A stretch of DNA of 20,821 nucleotides, from contig JAFGUL010000039.1 of NCBI GenBank assembly GCA_016938535.1, positions 1-20,821 on the forward strand. Direction: 5' to 3'. This document shows, piece after piece, positions 1-5,493 of this stretch. The translations under genes were made by a program, and so were the position numbers. The notes below the pieces were generated by a model. That model saw only the letters and a list, made by a program, of their open reading frames with translations. It was not told where the DNA came from and made no database searches. This DNA comes from Candidatus Delongbacteria bacterium (GTDB taxonomy: Bacteria > Delongbacteria > UBA4055). Every line of letters begins with the position of its first letter. Within the stretch, counting starts at the first letter, position 1.

Positions 1-95
1 ACACCGAAACGGTTGAGAATTTTTTTGAAATTGATACGGTTCTTTTCATCGAGCGAGTATCTGTATTTGCCTGAAAAAAATCCCATTTTCCCCAT
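1..95 (-). CDS. mraZ: MraZ, 5' part only (runs off the left edge)
   Basis: Reverse-strand reading from an ATG at 95 (or an in-frame ATG at 86) gives an N-terminus beginning MGKMGFFSGKYRYSLDEKNR. The F-x-G-x-Y-x-x-S-L-D-x-K-x-R pattern matches the start of MraZ, the SpoVT/AbrB-fold DNA-binding regulator that opens the division and cell-wall (dcw) cluster. The DxxxR signature of the fold is present (D-E-K-N-R). The part that normally reads IPAKFR is diverged, so a MraZ paralogue is possible. Only about 31 codons are inside the window. A strong promoter and three direct repeats resembling an MraZ box sit directly upstream, which supports the identification independently. The start is uncertain between the two ATGs because both lie inside the repeats. 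Confidence 0.66.
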   Translation of the reverse strand, partial: MGKMGFFSGKYRYSLDEKNRINFKKILNRFG

Positions 96-108
96 TTTTA
101 TCCATTTT
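82..108 (-). promoter_or_regulatory. Three direct repeats, putative MraZ box
   Basis: On the reverse strand the motif AAAATGGG occurs at 98-91 and 89-82, with AAAATGGA at 108-101, so the spacing is 10 and 9 nt. They lie between the predicted transcription start (about 114) and the mraZ start codon. Known MraZ operators in E. coli and Mycoplasma are arrays of short TGGG/GTG-containing direct repeats about 10 nt apart in front of mraZ. Autoregulation by MraZ is inferred from that resemblance. Confidence 0.55.
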
Positions 109-120
109 TATACACTGTAA

Positions 121-151
121 CAAAATTATGCAATAAGGAATCATTTGTCAA
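121..151 (-). promoter_or_regulatory. Promoter of mraZ
   Basis: Reverse strand: -35 TTGACA at 151-146, a 17-nt spacer, then TAATTTTG at 128-121. The -35 is the sigma-70 consensus and the downstream element fits both a sigma-70 -10 (TAATTT) and the Bacteroidetes TAnnTTTG box. The expected start near 114 leaves about 20-28 nt before mraZ. Confidence 0.7.
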
Positions 152-171
152 GTCTTTTCTTGTATTTTTTT

Positions 172-201
172 AAAATAAAAAACCGCCCTGAAAGGACGGT
201 T
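172..201 (-). terminator. Intrinsic terminator after pyrH
   Basis: On the reverse strand an 8-bp stem (201-194 with 188-181, one G-U pair) closes a 5-nt loop and is followed by a T-rich run (TTTTTTATTTT). It lies 28 nt after the pyrH stop and ends the rplM-to-pyrH transcription unit before mraZ. Confidence 0.85.
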
Positions 202-228
202 CGGTTTTGTCTGAGAGATTACAGAAAA

Positions 229-942
229 TTAACTGATCAGTGATCCCGTATTTTCACCCAGAACGAAACTTTTGAGATGACCCGGCTTAAGAAGGTTGAC
301 AACCCCTATCTTTAAATTGTTCTCCATACTGAAGCTGATCGCTGTAATATCGAGTACTCTCAGATTTTTATTAAGAACATCAATATAGGAAATTCTGTCG
401 AATTTCTTCGCTTCAGGATTTTTTACCGGATCGGAGTCATAAACCCCGTCAACTTTTGTGGCTTTTATCATTACATCGGCATCAATTTCACGGGCTCTTA
501 AAACTGCGGCAGTATCGGTCGTAAAATACGGATTACCCGTTCCTCCCGCAAAGATCACGACCTTTCCATCAGCGAAATATTTTCCGGATCTCTTAATATC
601 AACGGGTTCTGCGATTGAGTTCATTGCTATTGCGCTTTGGATCACTGAACTGATCCCTGCATGTTCGAGAGCATTCTGAATTGCGATCGAATTTATCACC
701 GTAGCAAGCATTCCCATCTGATCCGCCTGAACTCTGTTCATGTTCTTTGCGTTCGATGAAAGACCTCTGAATATATTGCCTCCGCCGATCACGATGCCTA
801 TGCTGATCCCGAGGTCATATATACTTTTTACTTCATCTGCCGTATTTGCAAGAACCGCCGAGTCGATCCCGTAACCCCGGTCTCCGACAAGCGCTTCGCC
901 GGACAGCTTGAGAAGAATCCTTTTATATACCGTTTTATCCAT
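229..942 (-). CDS. pyrH: UMP kinase
   Basis: Cytosolic enzyme that phosphorylates UMP to UDP with ATP, in pyrimidine nucleotide synthesis; hexameric and allosteric (GTP/UTP) in the family. The 237-residue length is normal. Visible amino-acid-kinase motifs are KLSGEAL near residue 12, the glycine-rich GGGNIFRG near residue 53, and AGGTGNPYFTTDTAA near residue 132 for nucleotide binding. The ATG at 942 follows a GGGCGG-like ribosome site. It is the last gene of the ribosomal operon, and the frr gene that often follows is absent. A strong intrinsic terminator lies only about 19 nt upstream of its ATG, so its expression probably depends on read-through or on a promoter inside tsf. Confidence 0.97.
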   Translation of the reverse strand: MDKTVYKRILLKLSGEALVGDRGYGIDSAVLANTADEVKSIYDLGISIGIVIGGGNIFRGLSSNAKNMNRVQADQMGMLATVINSIAIQNALEHAGISSVIQSAIAMNSIAEPVDIKRSGKYFADGKVVIFAGGTGNPYFTTDTAAVLRAREIDADVMIKATKVDGVYDSDPVKNPEAKKFDRISYIDVLNKNLRVLDITAISFSMENNLKIGVVNLLKPGHLKSFVLGENTGSLIS

Positions 943-960
943 AATTTACCGCCCTGTTGT

Positions 961-988
961 AAAAAAGGCTTTGAAATTTCAAAGCCTT
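961..988 (-). terminator. Intrinsic terminator between tsf and pyrH
   Basis: The segment 965-988 is a perfect 24-bp palindrome (stem about 10 bp, AATT loop, AAGGCTTTGA arm) followed on the reverse strand by six T. It lies 8 nt after the tsf stop (997) and ends about 19 nt before the pyrH ATG. It should stop or attenuate transcription of rplM-tsf before pyrH. The side facing the plus strand lacks a T run, so it acts on the minus strand. Confidence 0.85.
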
Positions 989-996
989 AATAAATT

Positions 997-1848
997 TTAT
1001 TGACCGCCGATCTGAAAACGGACGAATTTATCTATTTTGATCTCCGTTCCCGATTCTTTTTCGACTGATGCTATAAGTTCACTGATGGTCATTTTTTCTT
1101 TTACATACTCCTGATCCAGAAGACATGATTCCGCGAATATTTTGCCCTTTCTTCCTTCGACTATCTTTTCTATGATGTTATCAGGCTTGTTTGCATTCTT
1201 CGGGTCTTCTTTAAGCTGGCTTTTTATCAGATCGAGCTCGCCTTTTACATATTCAGGGTCGAGATCGTCTGACGAAACAGATCTGGGTGAAAGAGAAGCT
1301 ATCTGGAGTGTAAGATTCTTTGCGAGTTCCTGAACTGCCTCATCACTGCTTTTTGACTTATCACTCAGCGACAGTTTTATGATCACGCCGACTTTAAAGT
1401 TCATGTGAATGTAATAGGATACCAGATCACCTTCCATTCTGTCGTATTCAACTATAGTAATATTTTCACCGAGTTTGGCTCTGATCTCCGTCAGCTGTTC
1501 AACCACTTCCGGACTTTCAAATTTCGCGAAATCTCCCGAAAATGCTATGTCTGACATTTTCTCGCCGAATTCGATAAATTCTTTGGTGCTTTTAACCGGT
1601 TCTGTTTCGCAGGTAAGTTTAAGCATTGATACTGTTTTACTGTCGTCGGAGATCCTGCAGAATATTCTTCCTTCATTAGTCTCGTTGCCTATCCTCTTTG
1701 CAGCCTTGGCCATTCCTTTTTCCCTGAGGATCATTACCGCTTTTTCGAAATCTCCTTCAGCTTCGCTCAAAGCTTTTTTACAATCCATCATAGGCGAGCC
1801 TGTTGATCTTCTCAACTCTCCAACCATCTTTGCTGATATTTCTGCCAT
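997..1848 (-). CDS. tsf: Translation elongation factor Ts
   Basis: Guanine-nucleotide exchange factor that releases GDP from EF-Tu in the cytosol. At 283 residues it has the expected length. The N-terminal UBA-like domain with the family signature (LRRSTGSPMMDCKKAL, residues 12-27) is clear, as is the C-terminal FVRF. The core motif that is normally TDFV(A) reads T82-E-P-V-K86, so the Phe that wedges into EF-Tu (Phe81 in E. coli) is Pro and the preceding Asp is Glu. I checked this in the nucleotide sequence (around 1590-1625). The ATG is 3 nt after the rpsB stop, and its ribosome site GGAGAG lies within the last rpsB codons, so translation is coupled. Confidence 0.96.
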   Translation of the reverse strand: MAEISAKMVGELRRSTGSPMMDCKKALSEAEGDFEKAVMILREKGMAKAAKRIGNETNEGRIFCRISDDSKTVSMLKLTCETEPVKSTKEFIEFGEKMSDIAFSGDFAKFESPEVVEQLTEIRAKLGENITIVEYDRMEGDLVSYYIHMNFKVGVIIKLSLSDKSKSSDEAVQELAKNLTLQIASLSPRSVSSDDLDPEYVKGELDLIKSQLKEDPKNANKPDNIIEKIVEGRKGKIFAESCLLDQEYVKEKMTISELIASVEKESGTEIKIDKFVRFQIGGQ

Positions 1849-1851
1849 AAT

Positions 1852-2688
1852 CTACTCTCCGCTGTTAATTTGGTTGTCTGATCCTTCTTCCGGTTTTTCA
1901 GTTTCATCAGAAGTTTTCTTCAAAGGTCTCTTCGGAGCTCTTTTTCTGTCCTGAGCTTCCGCGTTTTCTCTTGCCGGTCTCGCCTCGTCACTTGTTTTTA
2001 TATTGGCAACCTGGCTTGCTTCAAGTATAGCGTCACTGAAAACTTTTGTTATGAGTCCTATCGATTTAAAAGCGTCATCGTTCGCGGGTATCACATAATC
2101 GATATCGTCAATGTTTGAATTCGTATCGCAGATCGCGAATACCGGTATTTTAAGCTTTTTAGCTTCTTTTATTGCAATTGATTCCTGTATTGTATCAACT
2201 ACGAAGATCGCATTGGGGATAACCTTCATCGTTCTTACACCTTCAAGGATCTTCAGCAGTTTTGCCTTTTCCTTTTCAATAAGGATTATCTCTTTTTTGT
2301 TGATCTTCTGGTATGTTCCGTCAGTAGCTTTTCTCTCAAGATCCTCAAGAGTCCTGATGGAGTTTCTGATAGTCTGGAAATTGGTCAGAAAACCTCCCAG
2401 CCATCTTTCGGTAACATAGTTCATCTGGCACCTTTCGGCTTCTTCTTTAAGAAGGTCCTTGGCCTGCTGTTTTGTTCCGACGAAAAGGATCTTTCCTCTT
2501 TTTGCAATGATCTTCATAGCTGCATTGCAGGCTTCGTCTATCTTTTCGACAGTTTTGTTAAGATCGATAAGATGGATACCTTTCTTCTTTGTGAAAATGT
2601 AAGGTCTCATCTTAGGGTTCCATCTTTTGGACAGGTGTCCGAAGTGCGATCCTGCCAGCAGCAGTTGTTGAACGGTAACTCTCGGCAT
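1852..2688 (-). CDS. rpsB: 30S ribosomal protein uS2
   Basis: Small-subunit protein that joins late in 30S assembly and helps place S1 and mRNA. The family start (LLLAGSHFGHLSKRWNPKMRPYIF) and signatures such as LFVGTKQQAKDLL and TERWLGGFLTNF are intact. At 278 residues it carries a charged, low-complexity C-terminal tail from about residue 230 (rich in E, K, R, P), which the E. coli protein lacks. The ATG at 2688 has a strong AAAGGAGA site upstream. A 160-nt structured leader separates it from rpsI, and the tsf start follows the stop by 3 nt. The leader suggests its own post-transcriptional control, as known for rpsB in other bacteria. Confidence 0.97.
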   Translation of the reverse strand: MPRVTVQQLLLAGSHFGHLSKRWNPKMRPYIFTKKKGIHLIDLNKTVEKIDEACNAAMKIIAKRGKILFVGTKQQAKDLLKEEAERCQMNYVTERWLGGFLTNFQTIRNSIRTLEDLERKATDGTYQKINKKEIILIEKEKAKLLKILEGVRTMKVIPNAIFVVDTIQESIAIKEAKKLKIPVFAICDTNSNIDDIDYVIPANDDAFKSIGLITKVFSDAILEASQVANIKTSDEARPARENAEAQDRKRAPKRPLKKTSDETEKPEEGSDNQINSGE

Positions 2689-2848
2689 TTTTTCTCCTTT
2701 TTTTTGGGGTTATCCGCTTTTTCAAGCGCATCCGGATCTTTTTATCCGGATTATCCGCATCCCGGTCACATCTTCTGTTGAAACGGCTGTATTCATGCCG
2801 CACCCCAACGCGAAGATCACGGGATACTTTGTTTTTATGTTTATTCCG
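2689..2848 (-). promoter_or_regulatory. Structured leader RNA between rpsI and rpsB (candidate S2 leader)
   Basis: Transcribed right to left, this 160-nt spacer folds into a long interrupted hairpin. The paired segments are 2825-2820 with 2764-2759, 2817-2812 with 2775-2770, 2809-2804 with 2782-2777, and 2801-2797 with 2787-2783. Next come a hairpin of two ATCCGGAT copies (2751-2744, 2737-2730) and a CGCTT-GAAA-AAGCG tetraloop hairpin (2728-2715). UUGGGGU (2808-2802) is also an exact complement of ACCCCAA (2710-2704), just upstream of the rpsB ribosome site. That gives an alternative pairing or pseudoknot. No clear promoter or T-run terminator is visible inside. Control by S2 is inferred. Confidence 0.6.
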
Positions 2849-3250
2849 TTATCTCTTTGAGAACTGGAATCTTTTTCTTGCTTTCGCCAGACCGTATTTT
2901 TTTCTTTCTTTCTGTCTGGAGTCCCTTGTAAGCATTCCTGCTGCTCTTAAAGCTCTCTTGTAGTTCTCGTCAAGCAGAACAAGCGCTCTTGCAATTCCGA
3001 GCCTGGTCGCTCCTGCCTGTCCTGAAAGACCTCCGCCTCTGACATTTACGAAAATATCGAATTTGTCATGATTGCCGGTAAGGTCAAGCGGCTGTTCGAG
3101 GTCCATCTGAAGCAGTTTTTTCTTAAAATAATTCAGGCTTTCGGAATTATTGACCATTATCTTTCCGCTGCCTTCCTTCATTCTTATTCTCGCCGTAGCA
3201 GATTTTCTTCTTCCTACAGCTGTATAGAATCCCTGAGCATTAACTTTCAT
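2849..3250 (-). CDS. rpsI: 30S ribosomal protein uS9
   Basis: Small-subunit head protein whose C-terminal tail reaches the P-site tRNA. The 133-residue length is typical. Family motifs are visible: YTAVGRRKSATARI near the start, VNVRGGGLSGQAGATRLGIARAL in the middle, LTRDSRQKERKKYGLAKARK, and the ending FSKR with the terminal Lys-Arg that contacts tRNA. It starts 13 nt after the rplM stop, with AAGGA about 10 nt before the ATG, in the standard rplM-rpsI pair. It shares the upstream promoter at 3846-3876. Confidence 0.98.
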   Translation of the reverse strand: MKVNAQGFYTAVGRRKSATARIRMKEGSGKIMVNNSESLNYFKKKLLQMDLEQPLDLTGNHDKFDIFVNVRGGGLSGQAGATRLGIARALVLLDENYKRALRAAGMLTRDSRQKERKKYGLAKARKRFQFSKR

Positions 3251-3263
3251 TTATCTTATATCC

Positions 3264-3695
3264 TTATTTGAAATTTATGGGTTCTGGTTGCTGAGCTGTA
3301 TGCGGATGTTCCGGTCCCGCATAAACTTTTAGTCTGGTTAGCCTTCTGTCTCTCATCTTGTTCTTCGGGAGCATTCCGCTTACTGCGTAAGATATCAGTC
3401 TGTCAGGATGTTTCTCTCTGACTTTCTCGACACTGATGAATTTATCGCTTCCGAAATAACCGGAGTGACTGAAATACTTTTTGTCTGTCTCCTTGCTTCC
3501 AGTGAGATGCACTTTTTCAGCATTGACCACAACCACGAAGTCACCGAGATCGATGTGGGGCGTATAAAGCGGTTTATGCTTGCCCATCAGTTTCATAGCT
3601 ATTTCGGTAGCTATCCTTCCGAGGGTTTTTCCTTCAGCGTCAACGATATGCCACTTTCTGTCAATATCGCTGTGCTTGGCGCTAATTGTTTTCAT
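3264..3695 (-). CDS. rplM: 50S ribosomal protein uL13
   Basis: Early-assembling large-subunit protein that binds 23S rRNA. It is 143 residues long, as expected. Motifs are typical: DAEGKTLGRIATEIAMKLMGKHKP near the N-terminus, GDFVVVVNAEKVHLTGSK in the middle, and VSGMLPKNKMRDRRLTRLKVYAGPEHPHTAQQP at the C-terminus. The ribosome site ACAGGAG precedes the ATG at 3695. It is the first gene of the ribosomal operon. Its promoter lies about 150 nt upstream, leaving a long structured 5' leader, which suggests feedback control by a product of the operon. Confidence 0.98.
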   Translation of the reverse strand: MKTISAKHSDIDRKWHIVDAEGKTLGRIATEIAMKLMGKHKPLYTPHIDLGDFVVVVNAEKVHLTGSKETDKKYFSHSGYFGSDKFISVEKVREKHPDRLISYAVSGMLPKNKMRDRRLTRLKVYAGPEHPHTAQQPEPINFK

Positions 3696-3841
3696 TGTTT
3701 CTCCTGTTTTCGTCTATTTTAATTTGTTCTCGTCACTGTCATTTCTCTTTCATTTACGGATAATTCCCAATGAAAAAGAGACGCCCGGACATCATAATTG
3801 ACCTGATTTTGTGCCTAAAGATCAATCGTTTCCGCGCGAAG
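3696..3841 (-). promoter_or_regulatory. Structured 5' leader of rplM-rpsI (candidate ribosomal-protein leader)
   Basis: Between the predicted start (about 3841) and the rplM ATG the transcript can fold into a two-helix domain. P1 pairs 3838-3831 (CGCGCGGA) with 3789-3782 (UCCGGGCG), with one G-G mismatch. Inside it, P2 pairs 3826-3819 (AUUGAUCU) with 3804-3797 (AGGUCAAU) over 8 bp. A separate hairpin, P3, pairs 3780-3775 and 3772-3769 with 3754-3745. No T-run follows, so it looks like a protein-binding leader rather than a terminator. The ligand is unknown; L13 or S9 are natural candidates by analogy with other ribosomal operons. Confidence 0.55.
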
Positions 3842-3845
3842 ATAC

Positions 3846-3876
3846 CAAATATAAATCAGTTATAGGATAAATGCAA
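3846..3876 (-). promoter_or_regulatory. Promoter of the rplM-rpsI-rpsB-tsf operon
   Basis: Reverse strand: TTGCAT at 3876-3871, exactly 17 nt, then TATATTTG at 3853-3846. The second element is a perfect TAnnTTTG box and also a good sigma-70 -10 (TATATT). It lies within 40 nt after the stop of the preceding PAS gene, with no terminator between, so read-through from lepB is also possible. Confidence 0.72.
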
Positions 3877-3881
3877 CAGTT

Positions 3882-4502
3882 TTATGAGTTTTTTCCGGAT
3901 GATTTTTTCTCTTCCATTTTCTTAGCGACCTCAGGATAGAGTTCCTTTAAACAGTCAGGACAGATCGAGTGTGAGAATTTTGCGTCGGAACGGTCGGCAA
4001 TATAATTCTCAACCTCTTTCCAGTACCCTTCATCATCCTTTATCTTTTTACAGGATGCACAGATCGGCAGAAGTCCCTGAAGAAGCTTTACCTCTCCCCT
4101 CAGGCTGTTTATCACAGTTTCGAGCTTTAGAAGTTTTGAGATATCTCTTACTTCTTCTATTACATAGAGTATGTTTCCTTCATTATCAAATACCGGCGTG
4201 GCATTGATCTCTTCAAAAACTTCGTTTCCTTCATATATGTGCCTGTGAACAGCTCTGGTGAATTCTTTCGTTTCGAAGCATTCTTTGACAGGGCACATTT
4301 CATCGTAATAATAGCATGGTTTATCCCTGCCGTGAGTAAGAGAATAGCATTTTGTGCAGTCACTCTTGTTGAGACTTTCTTTGAGTTTTTCTTCTGCTTT
4401 ATTATTTCTTGAGATTACATTAAAGTCTTTGTCTATCACTATTACTGAAAATGAAAGGTTCTCGTAAACTTCGCATCCTATCCTGTTATCGCTGCAGGGC
4501 AT
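3882..4502 (-). CDS. PAS-domain sensor protein with Cys-rich insert and CxxC-CxxC tail
   Basis: Soluble 206-residue protein. Residues about 11-122 form one PAS domain (YENLSFSVIVIDKDFNVI start, the closing INATPVFDNEGNILYVIEEVRDIS). Inside the PAS fold is a Cys-rich stretch with C49, C52, C63, C70 and C75. A short helix (123-143) leads to a C-terminal module, LLPICASCKKIKDDEGYW...SHSICPDCLKELYPE, with C148-xx-C151 and C181-xx-C184. This tail recurs in many PAS and response-regulator proteins and could hold zinc. There is no kinase, cyclase or DNA-binding domain, so it probably acts by protein contact. It starts 18 nt after lepB with a GGAGG site and is likely in the same operon. The signal sensed is unknown; redox or metal is a guess from the cysteines. 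Confidence 0.8.
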   Translation of the reverse strand: MPCSDNRIGCEVYENLSFSVIVIDKDFNVISRNNKAEEKLKESLNKSDCTKCYSLTHGRDKPCYYYDEMCPVKECFETKEFTRAVHRHIYEGNEVFEEINATPVFDNEGNILYVIEEVRDISKLLKLETVINSLRGEVKLLQGLLPICASCKKIKDDEGYWKEVENYIADRSDAKFSHSICPDCLKELYPEVAKKMEEKKSSGKNS

Positions 4503-4520
4503 ACTGAACCTCCCGGTTTT

Positions 4521-5285
4521 TTACTGGATGAAATACCCTATCCTGTCCCATCGGACTGATTTCCATATCTTGAACAGCGGATATTCTGAGTCAAATGAAA
4601 AATAGACCATTATCGGTTTGCCTACGATATAATCTTCAGTTACGAATCCCCAGTATCGGCTGTCATAACTGTTGTCCCTGTTATCACCCATCATAAAATA
4701 AGAACCTTCAGGAACGGTGAGCGGTCCGAAATTGTCTCTGTTACCGAGCCCTTTATATATGCCGTACTGAACTGCTCCTCTCGGATAAATATTCTTCTGA
4801 TCTTCAAACCTTGCCTTAGCCTTAAGATGCTCATTTGCAGGATCTACTTCAACAGTTTCATAGAAATCATTGAAAGGTTTGCCGTCAACAAAAAGTTCCT
4901 TATCAATTATCTCGACTGTCTGTCCCGGCAAAGCTACGCATCTCTTTACATAATATAACCACTGATCCATCTGTTCGTCAAAATGCTTGAACACAACAAC
5001 ATCTCCCTGCTTGATATCTTTGAAAAGCGGAGTTTTGAACCATGGGATATCGAAACCGATCTGAGTGAAAGGGATCCCGAGCCAGTCCGGAGATCTGAAG
5101 CCGTATATGAACTTATTGACCAGCAGCATGTCTCCGATCCTGAGTGTTCTCTCCATCGATCCTGTCGGTATTCGATATGCCGAGATCACGAAAGACATTA
5201 TCAAAAAAAGCGTTATTGCCAGAGACAATCCTGATCTGAGCAGTTTATTGAAATTTTTATTTTTCTGATTCTTATTTTCGTTCAT
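4521..5285 (-). CDS. lepB: Signal peptidase I
   Basis: Membrane-bound serine peptidase that removes signal peptides from exported proteins. One transmembrane helix (about residues 16-36) is followed by the catalytic serine in PTGSMERTL (S43) and the general-base lysine in YYVKRCVALPGQ (K114). The conserved GDNRDNSYDSRYWGFV box comes near the C-terminus. I place the start at the ATG at 5285 (254 residues), preceded by AGGAAAG. A longer frame from a TTG at 5351 would begin inside the promoter -35 box and is rejected. The PAS gene follows 18 nt downstream. Substrates would include the secreted C10 peptidase precursor. Confidence 0.95.
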   Translation of the reverse strand: MNENKNQKNKNFNKLLRSGLSLAITLFLIMSFVISAYRIPTGSMERTLRIGDMLLVNKFIYGFRSPDWLGIPFTQIGFDIPWFKTPLFKDIKQGDVVVFKHFDEQMDQWLYYVKRCVALPGQTVEIIDKELFVDGKPFNDFYETVEVDPANEHLKAKARFEDQKNIYPRGAVQYGIYKGLGNRDNFGPLTVPEGSYFMMGDNRDNSYDSRYWGFVTEDYIVGKPIMVYFSFDSEYPLFKIWKSVRWDRIGYFIQ

Positions 5286-5322
5286 TTCATCTTTCCTGAT
5301 GCAAAATTTTCCTGAAGTGCGA

Positions 5323-5351
5323 ATTATATGATTTTTTAACTCAATTGTCAA
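5323..5351 (-). promoter_or_regulatory. Consensus sigma-70 promoter of lepB
   Basis: Reverse strand: TTGACA at 5351-5346, a 17-nt spacer, then TATAAT at 5328-5323. Both hexamers match the consensus at all positions. The start near 5316 gives a leader of about 30 nt to the ATG at 5285. Confidence 0.82.
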
Positions 5352-5418
5352 TCTATAATAAACACCGGTTTTGAACAGAACAAAATGAAAAAAGTTCAGT
5401 AAAATGCAAAAAATTTAC

Positions 5419-5449
5419 TTTCATTTGATGCATTATGAACTTAACTTTG
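5419..5449 (+). promoter_or_regulatory. Probable promoter of the ABC transporter cluster
   Basis: TTTCAT at 5419-5424, 17 nt, then TAACTTTG at 5442-5449, a perfect TAnnTTTG box. Expected start about 5456, leaving some 38 nt before the ATG at 5494, which has an ACGGAG ribosome site. A second arrangement, TTGCAC (5447) with TAAACT (5471), is possible but would leave almost no leader. Confidence 0.5.
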
Positions 5450-5493
5450 CACTGTTGTTTGAAAATAAGTTAAACTAAAGAACGGAGCTGCCA

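Noticed and set aside
1475..1954. Plus-strand open frame of 159 codons opposite tsf and the end of rpsB
   Set aside because: It is antisense to two certain genes, has a composition that mirrors them, no ribosome site, and no recognisable domain.
2689..2848. tRNA or small ORF in the rpsI-rpsB spacer
   Set aside because: No cloverleaf, no T-loop consensus and no frame with a ribosome site; the hairpin structure fits a leader better. A 63-codon frame across it overlaps the rpsB start in another frame.
5286..5351. N-terminal extension of lepB from a TTG
   Set aside because: The extension lies over a consensus promoter, and the ATG at 5285 has a good ribosome site.
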